Below, piece after piece: positions 24,599-34,217 of a DNA stretch of 64,000 nt. The notes beneath the pieces were generated by a model that saw only the letters and a program-made list of their open reading frames with translations, was not told the origin of the DNA and did not search any database. Source of the DNA: Pyrrhosoma nymphula. Its lineage: Eukaryota > Arthropoda > Insecta > Odonata > Coenagrionidae. The DNA lies in NCBI GenBank assembly GCA_963573305.1, contig OY754334.1:92811848-92875847 (forward strand), in the 5' to 3' direction. How positions within the stretch are numbered: position 1 is the first letter of the stretch; every line of letters starts with the position of its first letter. Position numbers and translations under genes: made by a program.

Positions 24599-25010
24599 GG
24601 TGGCTGGAGTGGTAATCGTGGATCATTGAGCGCACATTTTAATAATATTTTAAGTAAGACGAAAAAAAATACTGGACCACATTTCGTTGAAGTGCATATG
24701 CTTATGCGTTGGAATTCACCGTGCAGGCAGCAATGGAAATGATTCAAGAATTATATTTTAAAATATTTCCTTAATTGAAGCATGCTATTTCATGAGTTTT
24801 CGGCGCGGTATTCGAAAGTTAGACGAAATTATATTGAAATTAGTATTTTTTTTGCGAATATTGGACTCTGCGAGGCACCTTAATATTTATTAGCAACAAT
24901 TACATTTATAGTTATGTATGATTTCGCGTTTAGAAGAAAACATGTAGGTATTTTTTTCGAATTATTATGCTCCAAATGGCTACGAGGTGAACAGCGTTTA
25001 ATTTCCAAAG
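24599..25010 (+). mobile_element. Family E MITE, copy 1
   Basis: Begins ggtggctggagtggtaatcg after a TAA and tracks family E copy 2 (33600-34147) through cacatttcrttkaagt, caagaattatattttaaa and gagttttcggcgcggtattc. The distal half (24870-24982) is the sequence also present inverted at 23990-24099. The right terminus is not clear. Confidence 0.6.
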
Positions 25011-25627
25011 AAAAAAATCGGTTTGATGCAATGTTTTTCACTTGTATCTCTAGATATCATTGATGAGAAAACGGACGCAATGTTTTACGCAAATCTGCGC
25101 GTAAAAATCGCGACAGCCAACTTAACGAGGAAGTCTGTGCTCCCTGAAGGACGTGGGATTTTGGGACGCAGCTTCCGAGGGCTCACGGAGTGCCGCCGTT
25201 CGGAAAAGTGATTTCCCTCTTCTCTCCACTTCTGACAGCGCACCCCCTTCATCCCCTCCAGCGTTCCACGCGCTCCCTACCACTCCCCTCCCTTCCCCTC
25301 CCCTAACCCCCCCCCACTTCTTCCCCCTCCCTTCGATGCCGAATCGGCGGACGCTCGAATCTCCTGTCCCTCCTGTTCACCCTTTCCGACCCCGAAACTC
25401 ATCCACCCCGTCTTAGTCACACCCCTCTCACCATCCCGCCCCTACATATCGACCGAAGATGCAGCAAGCAAGCCTCAGTCCCGTCGCCTACGGCATTGGG
25501 CGAGAGGCGAGAACCTCCCCAATCACAGTCATCTCTCTGCTTGCCGAAAAATGGTAACTCCTTAGGCTAGCCTTGGGCTAGTAAGATTATAGATCATACT
25601 TTTAAAAATTGATACTGATATATTTTT
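25011..25627. other. Unassigned DNA, pyrimidine-rich at 25200-25440
   Basis: C-rich low-complexity block; frames are Pro/Ser-rich. No gene recognised. Confidence 0.3.
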
Positions 25628-25922
25628 GAGTAATCTATCGGTCAACTTTGGTTTAAATGGTTTAGGCTCCAGTTTTCACTTACACAATCCCCTATCTCTT
25701 TAAACGATTTCTTTCTTCACTGCAGCACCCGTCCTCCCTCTATCTATCCCGTCCTTAAAACCTTTTACCGTTCTTCCTCATCCCCGCTTACCCAACATAT
25801 CCCCCGCTATAACGACCTTCAGTATCTCTTCGTTTCTCAATATGCCTGTTCCAACAACCAAAACTGTCTCCCCCTAATATCCCCTAGTGATTTCCTCTCC
25901 TTACCTACCGTGGACTAGTAAA
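25628..25922 (-). mobile_element. RTE-like family A fragment, strongly decayed
   Basis: Tip-like gagtaatctatcggtcaact, then minus-sense tatcccgtccttaaaacctt, cgcttacccaacatatcccc and ccctaatatcccctagtga match the A tail with many substitutions. Confidence 0.55.
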
Positions 25923-26488
25923 AGTAAGTATAGTACTCGAAAATTTGATGTGACAAATTAAAATTGATATGCATTGTGGATCAGTGAGAGGCTGAGGGTT
26001 TGAGGGACTTAATGGATAGAAGGAAGTACATAATGTGCAAGAAAGTGGAAAGAATTGCCAGGAATGGGAAAGATATGTTAGTGACTCTACAAATACCTTC
26101 CATTCCTATGGTGGAATATCCCATGATTATGAATGCTAGCAGAGAACTTCACGTGAATCAATACGTTTTTTAAGGCGAAGTTCATAAGCTGGATACCACA
26201 GTCCGCGCCAAGGCGAACAGCACACCAGATGTAAAAGCAGAGTACGGAACATTGAATGCCGAAGGAAGAGCCTGCGAAAACTGGAAATTCCCAGCAAGGG
26301 CAAGCCGAAGGGGTTGCGAGGGTGGAGGCAGGGCTTAAGTCTCATCGTTTTCCAGGCCTTGGATTTACCACTATATTGACGAACGCGACCCCAAATATTT
26401 AGCGACTAATTCATCGCCATCATTTGCTTCATTCATTCTATTTGGAGATTGTTAGGATTTTGAAATATCCTTTCCCTTACTTTTTCTG
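25923..26488. other. Unassigned DNA
   Basis: No gene or named repeat. A 69-codon minus ORF at 26136-26345 is not recognisable. Confidence 0.3.
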
Positions 26489-26545
26489 GGATTTTCTCCG
26501 ACTTTCATTAAAACATACCTTTAACCGGTAGATTACTGTAATGAA
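26489..26545 (+). mobile_element. RTE-like family A 3' tip only
   Basis: Contains ggattttctccgactttcat, aacataccttt and aaccggtagattactg, the extreme 3' end of A. Confidence 0.6.
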
Positions 26546-26559
26546 TGAATTAACTTCTC

Positions 26560-26945
26560 CATGCATTGGACATCTTACTCACTTTCTCGTTACTTGTTTG
26601 TTATGACGTCTTTCTAATGTTCCTTAATCCTCTCCTCATGTTGTTCTAGTTTCGTACCCTCTTCCTTCATCCTCTGCGCTTGTTAAGCGTTCTTCCATTT
26701 ATCACTCTGTTTAACATGACCACACCCCTCAACAAGTCCTGCATCCAAGTCCTTTCTGCCTTCTCCGAACCTCCTTCCCTCCGAACCTCCCACCAGCTTA
26801 CTCTCCTTTCCAACCATATCCAAGACGTCATTGCTGTCTTCCTCGCTACCCAGATCATCCTCTCACCAGACCCACATCTTAAATTCCTCCAGTAAACGCG
26901 CAACCTACTTTCGCAATGACCAAGTTTCCGATACATACATCTCCA
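26560..26945 (-). mobile_element. RTE-like family B fragment
   Basis: Minus ORF 26667-26936 contains KLGHCESRLR and WVARKTA, with frameshifted continuation of the B tail domain. A further short B trace (cctccagtcgacgctcat, gcaatgaccaagtttccgac) occurs at 27057-27105. Confidence 0.65.
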
Positions 26946-27727
26946 TGATCCATATTAGATTTTAGGCATCATAGTAGATCGCTTATTTTCGTAAGCACCC
27001 TGGATGCGTTAGCGGTTTGACAGTCCTCCCTTTGGCAAGTCAGTCAGCCATTCCAAGTGCCTCCAGTCGACGCTCATCCTGTTTCCGCAATGACCAAGTT
27101 TCCGACCTTCCGAAGGTTTAGATGTGTAAGCGATTCTAGACTATTTGAGGTATTCACTGTCGAGCACTCTGCTAATACACCCCTTCAACATCTCCCTACA
27201 CATCTCTCTTCAGTTCCTACCCCCCCTACATCCCCCTTCTTTCTTTTGCACCCCTCCATCCCCCTCTCCCTTGCGCTCCCTCCCTTCCCTTCCGCCCCTC
27301 TTCCGTTTACTTCCCTCCCCGCGTTCCCCACCCCGGCGCGGCCCATCGTCATTTCGTAATGATTTCCCGCGCGTGTATCTGCGGGCAGAATCGCGGCGCC
27401 CGTGCGGAGGAGCGGCGGCGGCGCGGCTCGTCCCCGTCGACTCTCCCGCGTGGGGGAGCGGACGACTTCCGTCGCTCTTGCGTCGCTTTCCGGCGTCGCT
27501 GGGTCGACCGAGGCGCCCGCTCCGTTTCTCAAGCTTGAACTACTCGCTGTATGCATTCTACCTGAGCCATGAAATTTTTCAAATGTTTGAGATACGGGAT
27601 GTGGACGTGATATGAAAAGACAGATTTTAAGAGAAGATTTGTTCATCAGTCAACGTACGACTCGGAGCAAAGACCGCTTTTCATTCTGTCCGAAAAAAGC
27701 CTGCAAAAAAACAAGGCATTCATTCAT
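26946..27727. other. Unassigned DNA with a CpG-rich block at 27360-27540
   Basis: 27360-27540 is unusually dense in CpG (gcggcggcgcggctcg) and lacks transposon features. Frames are open through it on both strands (27145-27615 +, 27185-27646 -) without known domains. It could be a promoter-associated island or untranslated exon. Confidence 0.35.
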
Positions 27728-27815
27728 TAGAGTAATCTACCGGTTAAAGGCAGGGTATGATGAAAGTCAGAGAATTGAGATTCTTACACGTGCAGTGCCC
27801 GATCTACCTACTACC
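27728..27815 (-). mobile_element. RTE-like family A 3' tip
   Basis: agagtaatctaccggttaaa, tgatgaaagtcagagaat and acacgtgcagtgcccgatct match the minus-sense 3' end of A. Confidence 0.65.
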
Positions 27816-28899
27816 GCCAAATATAATTGTAAGAAACAAAGAAGGCATCGCCGTTAGCTCAAAACATCATTCGTTTGGATATTCCAGCAGTTGGTTTCTA
27901 GGGTTTTGGACAGAAATTATCCTAGCATCATTGGGCATGCATAAATATTTATTTCAAGAATTCACACCCGTAGGGAGGAGAAGATGTATTCAGTAAAACA
28001 GAAGCAAAACTACGCAAGGTTCCAGCAAGGAGTTACATCATCCCCCCCCCCCCCCCAATCCTCACAGTTCATCTCTTGGGGTCATTTGAACGCACAGGTC
28101 AATCCACTGTGTCATTGTTTTACAATAACCTGTATGGTTAAATAAAGCAAAGTGAAATTAGCTGTACGTTATAATAATGATGACCAAATAGACCGAGAGA
28201 ACCACCAATGAGGAAGTTTCTACGAGTAGTTAATGAGAAAAAATTTGTAATGAAAACTCCGAGAAGAAGAGACAACCTTATAGGACATATTCTGACACAG
28301 TCTTCTCTTGTATGAAGTACTGTAAAGAGAAATGAAAGCGAAGAATTATTCTAGCGAGTATTTTGCGCGAGTATGAGCAAAGTATTGTATTTACTTGTTG
28401 GAGAATAAAAGAATACCTATGAAGTTAGTCAGGAGAAAAGATGTGGGGAAGAGTTTAGTGAAATATTGCATGTTGGTTGTACGTGTGGTTCTTAAACGGT
28501 GGGGATAGGTATTAGAGGTTGAGAATATTTTGGATGAATTTGAGATCACGGTTTGAGTGAATAGAGAATATGTGATGGACAGTTACACGACGAACGGCAA
28601 TGTTGGCTAGACTTGGCGATTTAGGAAAGAAGTTTGAAGAAATTCGACTAGGTTAGAGTATCCGGATGTAGTGGTGATGATCAATTTCTGGCAGGAAATG
28701 GAAGGCGTATTTTTGCTTAGCGTGAAGAATTGATGACTGAAGAGGTAAATAGAAATACCTACTTCTAGAATGAGGAGTAATATGTGGAAAAATGGCATGA
28801 TAATAATTTGGGAAATAGCACTTCGCAATCTTTCATTTTTGTCATTTTTCGCCATTTGACCTTTGATACCACTTATAAAATCTGTTTTCTCGGTTAATT
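27816..28899. other. Unassigned DNA
   Basis: A degenerate B tip (agcagttggtttctaggg, ttttggacag) lies at about 27886-27913. A poly-C tract of about 15 bases is at 28043-28057. Nothing else recognised. Confidence 0.35.
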
Positions 28900-29529
28900 A
28901 GTGACAAAGACTTCTACATAGGGTTTGAAGTGAATATCTAAAGGTTTTTCACTTGGGCGAATACCTGCTTCATGTGCTGCTCACGCCGGTACAGTCTCAA
29001 AAAATTCCATTTATTTGGCCTCATTATTAAGAAGAAGATATTGTCTTTAAAAATGATACAAATAGCAGCCACTTACCATTACTATTTTTGTGATATTTGC
29101 CAAACAATGAGAACCGTTTTCCGTGAGAAATCGACAGGTATGCACTCCAGAGAGACTTCATTTAAAAAAATTAAGAACACATAACGCATGGATCGCGTCA
29201 GAGAAACAGCTTGTAGTTTGTTTACTATCTCAAATACTTAAAAAAAAACAAATTTATTGCTCACTTCACGAATTTTTATAGAATTGCAAAGATGTCTTCG
29301 AGTTTGAAGATGTTAACAGCGTGCGTCATGCAAAAAATGGGTCAATTTAGATATTTATATGTGTACTCTATATTTAGTTAAATACTGAGAGTTTTATTCA
29401 TATTAAACAAATTTTTGCGTCATTAGTGTTGCTTTAGTTACTTAATTCTTTTTACCGTTGCTAAAATGTTAAAATAAAATTTGAATATATTCTATATTGT
29501 GGCTAGGGAAACATATCTTTTAAACCACC
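28900..29529 (+). mobile_element. Family D MITE, copy 3 (decayed)
   Basis: The right half matches D1 and D2: tattgctcact, atgggtcaatttagatat, aatactgagagttttattca, tttttgcgtcattagtgtt and ggctagggaaacatatc, ending aaaccacc followed by TTA. The left half is diverged or replaced and its exact start is unsure. Confidence 0.55.
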
Positions 29530-30579
29530 TTAAGGCACGCCCAGTCATTTCTTTTCACGCTTTACCGTTTGTATTATTTAATATCGGTACCTATACTGAC
29601 TATTGTCTCACGCCAAAGTCCACGTTTAATCACCTTTGAAAAGCGACCTTTTTTGTTTCTGGATCTAATTTGAATGGAAGCCACCTGCGTTTCCGCGGAT
29701 GTAAATCGCTTTATCACTTCCTGGAAAAGCCTCTCGATGGGTCTCAAGCCTTTCCTCAAAATTCTTCACGCAGGCCAGAGCAATAAGAGGGAATTCCGTC
29801 TGAAACTTTAGGGAATGACGCGTTATCCTTTGATTTGTGTGAGGGGAAAAGATGGGCGTAAAAGGGAAGTCCTGTGGGGAAGTCAATTCACCTTCCCCGG
29901 ATACGTCTTCTCCATTCTCCTGTTCCCTCTCTTTGCCTTATCCCACATTCCCTCTCCTTTCCCCGTTCTTCCCTATCCCCCGCTGCCATACACCCACACC
30001 CAGGCGTCGGGGCGGGAGAAAATGCGTGGATTCCGGGAATCTTTGTTGCGGGTAACCTTTTCTCGGAACGCCCTCCCGGCTAATTTTCGGAAACGCTTTG
30101 TTTTATTTTCGTACGGGAGAGTTTGAAGGGGAAGTAAGTTATCCGAAATCGGGCACTCGGGGAAGCTCTTCTCTTCTGAGAAGGTCGTCCTTCCCGTGGG
30201 AGTGTCATTCGAGCCACGAATGAACCGTATGAATCGGTCGCGTTGGGAACTTTGCACGCAATAAGTCGATCGTTTAAAAAAATGAGGGTGATAGCCTCTG
30301 TGAATTGTTCCGCGGCGTAATATATTGATAGGCCGGGCCGTAGTTGCTTTTAATAAAACTTATATTTAATTGGATTTGATTTCAGTAGTGCCGGTGATGG
30401 CCGTGATGTTTAGCTCTGAGTGGATGGATATTTGATTTGATTTATTTTAAATATTCAAAAACAGCCGATGTCGGCCTTTACATTGACCATTTTCAACTTA
30501 GAATCTGCAGCATTTACATGGGTTTGGAAATAGCATAAAAATAAGCGATCTTATAAAGAAATAAAAGTTCTTATTTCTT
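29530..30579. other. Unassigned DNA
   Basis: 29850-30250 is pyrimidine-rich with several overlapping open frames; none is recognisable. No repeat was identified. Confidence 0.3.
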
Positions 30580-30745
30580 ATAAGGCTGTAGAGAGTATAG
30601 CCAGCCAACGGTCTTGGTATTTTATTTCAGCTACTTCTATCCTTCTGATTTTCCTGAGTGTTGATGTAGCCCATGTCTCAGAGCCATATAGCAGAGTTGG
30701 TATTGCCATCGTTTTGTAAAAATATTATCAGATACCATGACAAAT
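30580..30745 (-). mobile_element. Different non-LTR retrotransposon, fragment 1
   Basis: Minus-strand reading gives AIPTLLYGSETWATSTLRKI followed by RRIEVAEIKYQDRW, the post-RT region of a non-LTR reverse transcriptase distinct from A and B. Short and truncated. Confidence 0.6.
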
Positions 30746-30779
30746 GGAATGAGCATATTTTGAGGATGTCGAACAACAG

Positions 30780-30925
30780 ATTACCTTAGATACTTCTCGA
30801 CTGAAATAAGAGATTGCGGACGGCTAAAGAAGCGATGGAAGGACCAGCTTCCTACCTGGAGCCCTACTTCCTACCTGTTCCAGCCCAAATGGCCTAATCG
30901 TAGACAGTTAATGATGATGATGTAA
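30780..30925 (+). mobile_element. Non-LTR retrotransposon 3' end with (ATG)n tail
   Basis: The + strand reads CGRLKKRWKDQ, then sequence resembling the last codons of a non-LTR ORF, ending in atgatgatgat at 30911-30921. It lies in opposite orientation to the fragment at 30580-30745. Confidence 0.5.
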
Positions 30926-30984
30926 GAGTTCATTTGCCGGTTGAAGTTGGTTTATGTGAAAGAGAGTAAAATAATCTCCTAGAC

Positions 30985-31158
30985 TAAAACAGGCGCGGGC
31001 CCCCATATCCTTTCACTATTTCATTCTTCAAATTGTCGTACGTCCTACCCCTCTTCACACCATCCATAGAGCCTATTCTCTTTCTTCCCCTCCCCCGCTT
31101 GCGCAACATCCTCCCCCCTATCGCGGCCTTCAATATCCCCTCGCCTCTCATACCCTCG
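30985..31158 (-). mobile_element. RTE-like family A fragment
   Basis: Minus ORF 30984-31196 reads RGRKRIGSMDGVKRGRTYDN and GEGILKAAIGGRMLRK, the terminal domain of A (compare GRKRIGFMDGMKK at 54351-54809). Confidence 0.75.
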
Positions 31159-31194
31159 CAATACAGTATTTGTATTGACTGTGTGAGAACATAC

Positions 31195-31305
31195 ACAAAC
31201 TCGTTACTTTGGTGGTGGAAAACGCATTCGGGTGGGGCTCAAACCCTTGACTTTGGGATTAGCTGTGTAGGGCATTACCCCACCGCCACCGAGGCCTGAA
31301 ATTGG
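31195..31305 (-). mobile_element. tRNA-like SINE
   Basis: Minus strand: ggcctcggtggcggtggggt (A-box-like region) then aagggtttgagccccacc (B-box-like). Similar in plan to the other SINE-like copies, without a foldable acceptor stem. Confidence 0.5.
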
Positions 31306-31964
31306 GTCAATTTCCATGTGCGTTGCTGCGGAGTAGTTATTTAAAATAAATGAAAACTTAGTTCACATCCAGTTTCTTTTTCGTACGTTGTTTGGCTCTG
31401 CGTGTATAGGGTTTCTTCTGCTTGAGTAAATTTCCCTCTTGGCCACATTGGTATCTGCCCGTTTGGAATTCTGTTTTGGACATCGCCATATGGTTCTTCG
31501 TGAGCTGAACGCTGAGACTCATAAATTGACATCGCTATGAGAAGCGAGTCAAGAGAGAACTAGTTTACCGACCGATTGTCATAACCCTTAAAGGATACGA
31601 TGGATTGCTCTCTCTACAATTATTTCTAAGTCTTTTCAAAATGCGTCATGCCATTACTAGAAATCATACTGTATAACCTGGAAAATCTGAAATTTGATGT
31701 CCCTAGTTACATAGATGAATCCTTTTGTGCTCCATCCGTTGCGATGTCTAATGTTAACATTGATTCTCGAGGGCATACCCGCGGGAAGATATGGCTGTGC
31801 TGCCGCCAATTGAGAAATAACTTCATGCAATTTTCTTTCTACGTTGTGAAACCCAAGTCTTCTTTTTGTCCGAACTTTCAATCGTCAAGGTGTGAACAAG
31901 CAAACGGCATCATGTTGGTAACATCAGCCGTTTTTGTCCATAGTAGGTTGTCATATTGCACTCC
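31306..31964. other. Unassigned DNA
   Basis: No gene supported; ORF 31648-31968 (+) overlaps another frame at 31657-31881 (-) and has no recognisable feature. Confidence 0.3.
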
Positions 31965-32042
31965 ATAAACCAATCGGTGGGTCCTTTTCCAGAAACCAAT
32001 CGGTGGGTCCTTTTCCATAAACCAATCGGTGGGTCCTTTTCT
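31965..32042. repeat. Tandem repeat, three 26-bp units each with a CCAAT box
   Basis: Unit ataaaccaatcggtgggtcc followed by ttttcc, repeated three times with one substitution in unit 2. Each unit carries CCAAT followed by a GGTGGG block at the same phase. Seen directly. Confidence 0.9.
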
Positions 32043-32089
32043 GCCTCTGTTTCCATCTTCTTCTCCCCATTATCTTTAGCGTTACCTCT

Positions 32090-32465
32090 TTGTTTGCCGC
32101 TCATCGTGTCACTTGTGCTCATCATAATGTCTGCCTCCCCTTGTTCCGTCCAAAATTCATATACTTTTCTCTCTCATCCTCCGCGCTAATATTACGTTCT
32201 CACCTCCAGTTTACATCACGCCCTTTTACATGTCTTCACCTCGTAACACGTCCTCTATTCTCAATTACTTCATCGTCCGAATCTCTGCAGTCTGCTTTCC
32301 TTCGTCTTCCACCAAACCCAACTCTTCTTTGGATGTCTTCCAGGCTATCCTGCCTGTCACCTCAAGTCTTCCTCTCATCAACGTCTCAAAAATCTATTAG
32401 CCTACGCTCCTTTCTGCAGGGACCAAGTTTCTGGTCCATGAAACGCTACGTTATAATTTTGGAGA
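32090..32465 (-). mobile_element. RTE-like family B fragment
   Basis: Minus-sense B tail: ccttgttccgtccaaaattc, ctctctcatcctccgcgcta, and gggaccaagtttctggtccatg at the ETW-encoding region. Frames are broken. Confidence 0.65.
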
Positions 32466-32543
32466 TTCTTTTCCGCACGACTTAGTTTGGAGTTCCGTGA
32501 GCAGTCAGTTTCCTTCTAATGACTTTTATCTCGGTCATTGCTA

Positions 32544-32755
32544 GGGTTGCTGAAGGCCGTGATAGAGGGGAGGATGTTAGGTAAGTGCCTATATTGACGT
32601 GATGAAGAAGGGTAGGACATAACGCTGAGATGAAGAAAGAAATTGTGTTGATTAATAGGGGGCTGCGCATGTAAAAATCTAGAGCATTTTTAATGTCTTT
32701 AACTTTTAATTTAATTTAATTAATTTAAACCTAGCTTAACCGGTATATTACCCCT
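32544..32755 (+). mobile_element. RTE-like family A 3' fragment
   Basis: gggttgctgaaggccgtgat, agaggggaggatgttagg, gaagaagggtaggacataac and gctgagatgaagaaagaaat, then the tip cttaaccggtatattaccc. It lies opposed to the preceding B fragment. Confidence 0.7.
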
Positions 32756-33522
32756 TTATAAAAATAAATGAATCTAATTCTTTCACGCTGTATTCTTCTT
32801 CGTATCAACATATCATAGCTACCAGTTTGCGTTTACCCTTTTTCTCCCTAAAATTTTGGCCTTTCTGTAGCGCAACCTGTGCGTTATTGGCTTTTGGAAC
32901 TGGTTCTTTCACGCGCGTTCTGGTTTAATAGAAGCGCAAAGCTTCGCCGAAATAACGACAATGCACTCGAATGCACGACGCTGATGATGATGCTCTAAGG
33001 CGTCATTTCCACGTGTGCGTAATGAAACCGTGTAAGGTGACGCTATGGCTTTCTTAAACGGCCCGTCAGCGAAACGATATTCATCCGCGGGGAAATTTCA
33101 TAATCTCTTAGGCTCCCGACCATTGTTCTCGCGTTTGTAAAAGGTTTGTAACTTAATTCGCCCGTTTTTCCCTCTCACGAACGCAGTTTTCTCCTTTTTT
33201 TAATTTTTTCCCGCTGTCCTCTGCGCGTTTTTACTTTCCCCAGATGGGTTTCGTAATTTTAGTTAATCTCACGTTGATAATCTGCGCGAGATGGCTGACT
33301 ATTGTGTCTACGCCTTTTCACGGCCGCTTTGAAAAGTACTCCGCCAGCCCGACCCCGCGAGCCGAGGAGGCACCAGACCGTGGACGAACTTACGGTTCCT
33401 GCCCTCGTGCGTCTGCCCTATGATGAGAGGCCGACCGAAGCCTCCCGAAATCCGCGCTGCAGGGCTATTCCTTAACTCGTTGGGTTATGGTAGGGACTTC
33501 TCTCTATTCGTAATATTTTTTT
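32756..33522. other. Unassigned DNA
   Basis: 33290-33470 is moderately G+C-rich. No gene or repeat recognised. Confidence 0.3.
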
Positions 33523-34217
33523 AAACGATTTTACCCGTGAAAATATTTAATACCTCTTTTAATTCAAGTACGACGCGAACCCTACACTGAAAGATTTGGA
33601 AGTTGCTGGAGCGGTAATCGCTGGTCATCTAGTGCACATATTCATACATTTTCAAGTAAGTCGAACAAAAATTCTGGGATCACATTTCATTTAAGTACCT
33701 ACAGCTGTGTTTGCGGTGGAACTCACCACAAATGCAGCAATAGAAATTATACAAGAATTATATTTTACAGTTTTGCCTAAATTAAAGCATGTTATGACCT
33801 GAGTTTTCGGCGCGGTATTCGAAGTTTAGACGAAAATTGTATTTAAATATGTTTTTTCGAATCTTTGACTCGGCGTGATTTGTTAGCAATCATAATAATA
33901 ATTTTAACTGTTATTTTGCGTATAGAACAAAATCTGTACATATGTAATGGAATCGTGACGAAATGTAGGCCGTATGCTACATGGCTCCGTAGGCTACGTG
34001 TTAAAATGGCATGGAATCGTCAAAAAGCCAAATCGGTAAAGGCAATTTTTTAAACATTTTATGAATAGATCACTTATATATTATACATATATATGTATGC
34101 CATGATTCACGAAAGTCTATACGTAGACTAAAATCGCTCCAACCACCTTAACGATTTTATCCGTGAAAATAATTGAATGCTACTTTAAAGTCTAGTACCC
34201 CACGAGAACCCTGCATT
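33523..34217 (+). mobile_element. Family E MITE, copy 2, with flanking direct repeats
   Basis: The element (33600-34147) starts aagttgctggagcggtaatc and ends atcgctccaaccacc followed by TTA, an imperfect TIR pair related to family D ends. On either side lies a diverged direct repeat of about 70 bp (33523-33592 and 34148-34217) sharing acgattttayccgtgaaaat and cgmgaaccct. No coding capacity. Confidence 0.65.
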
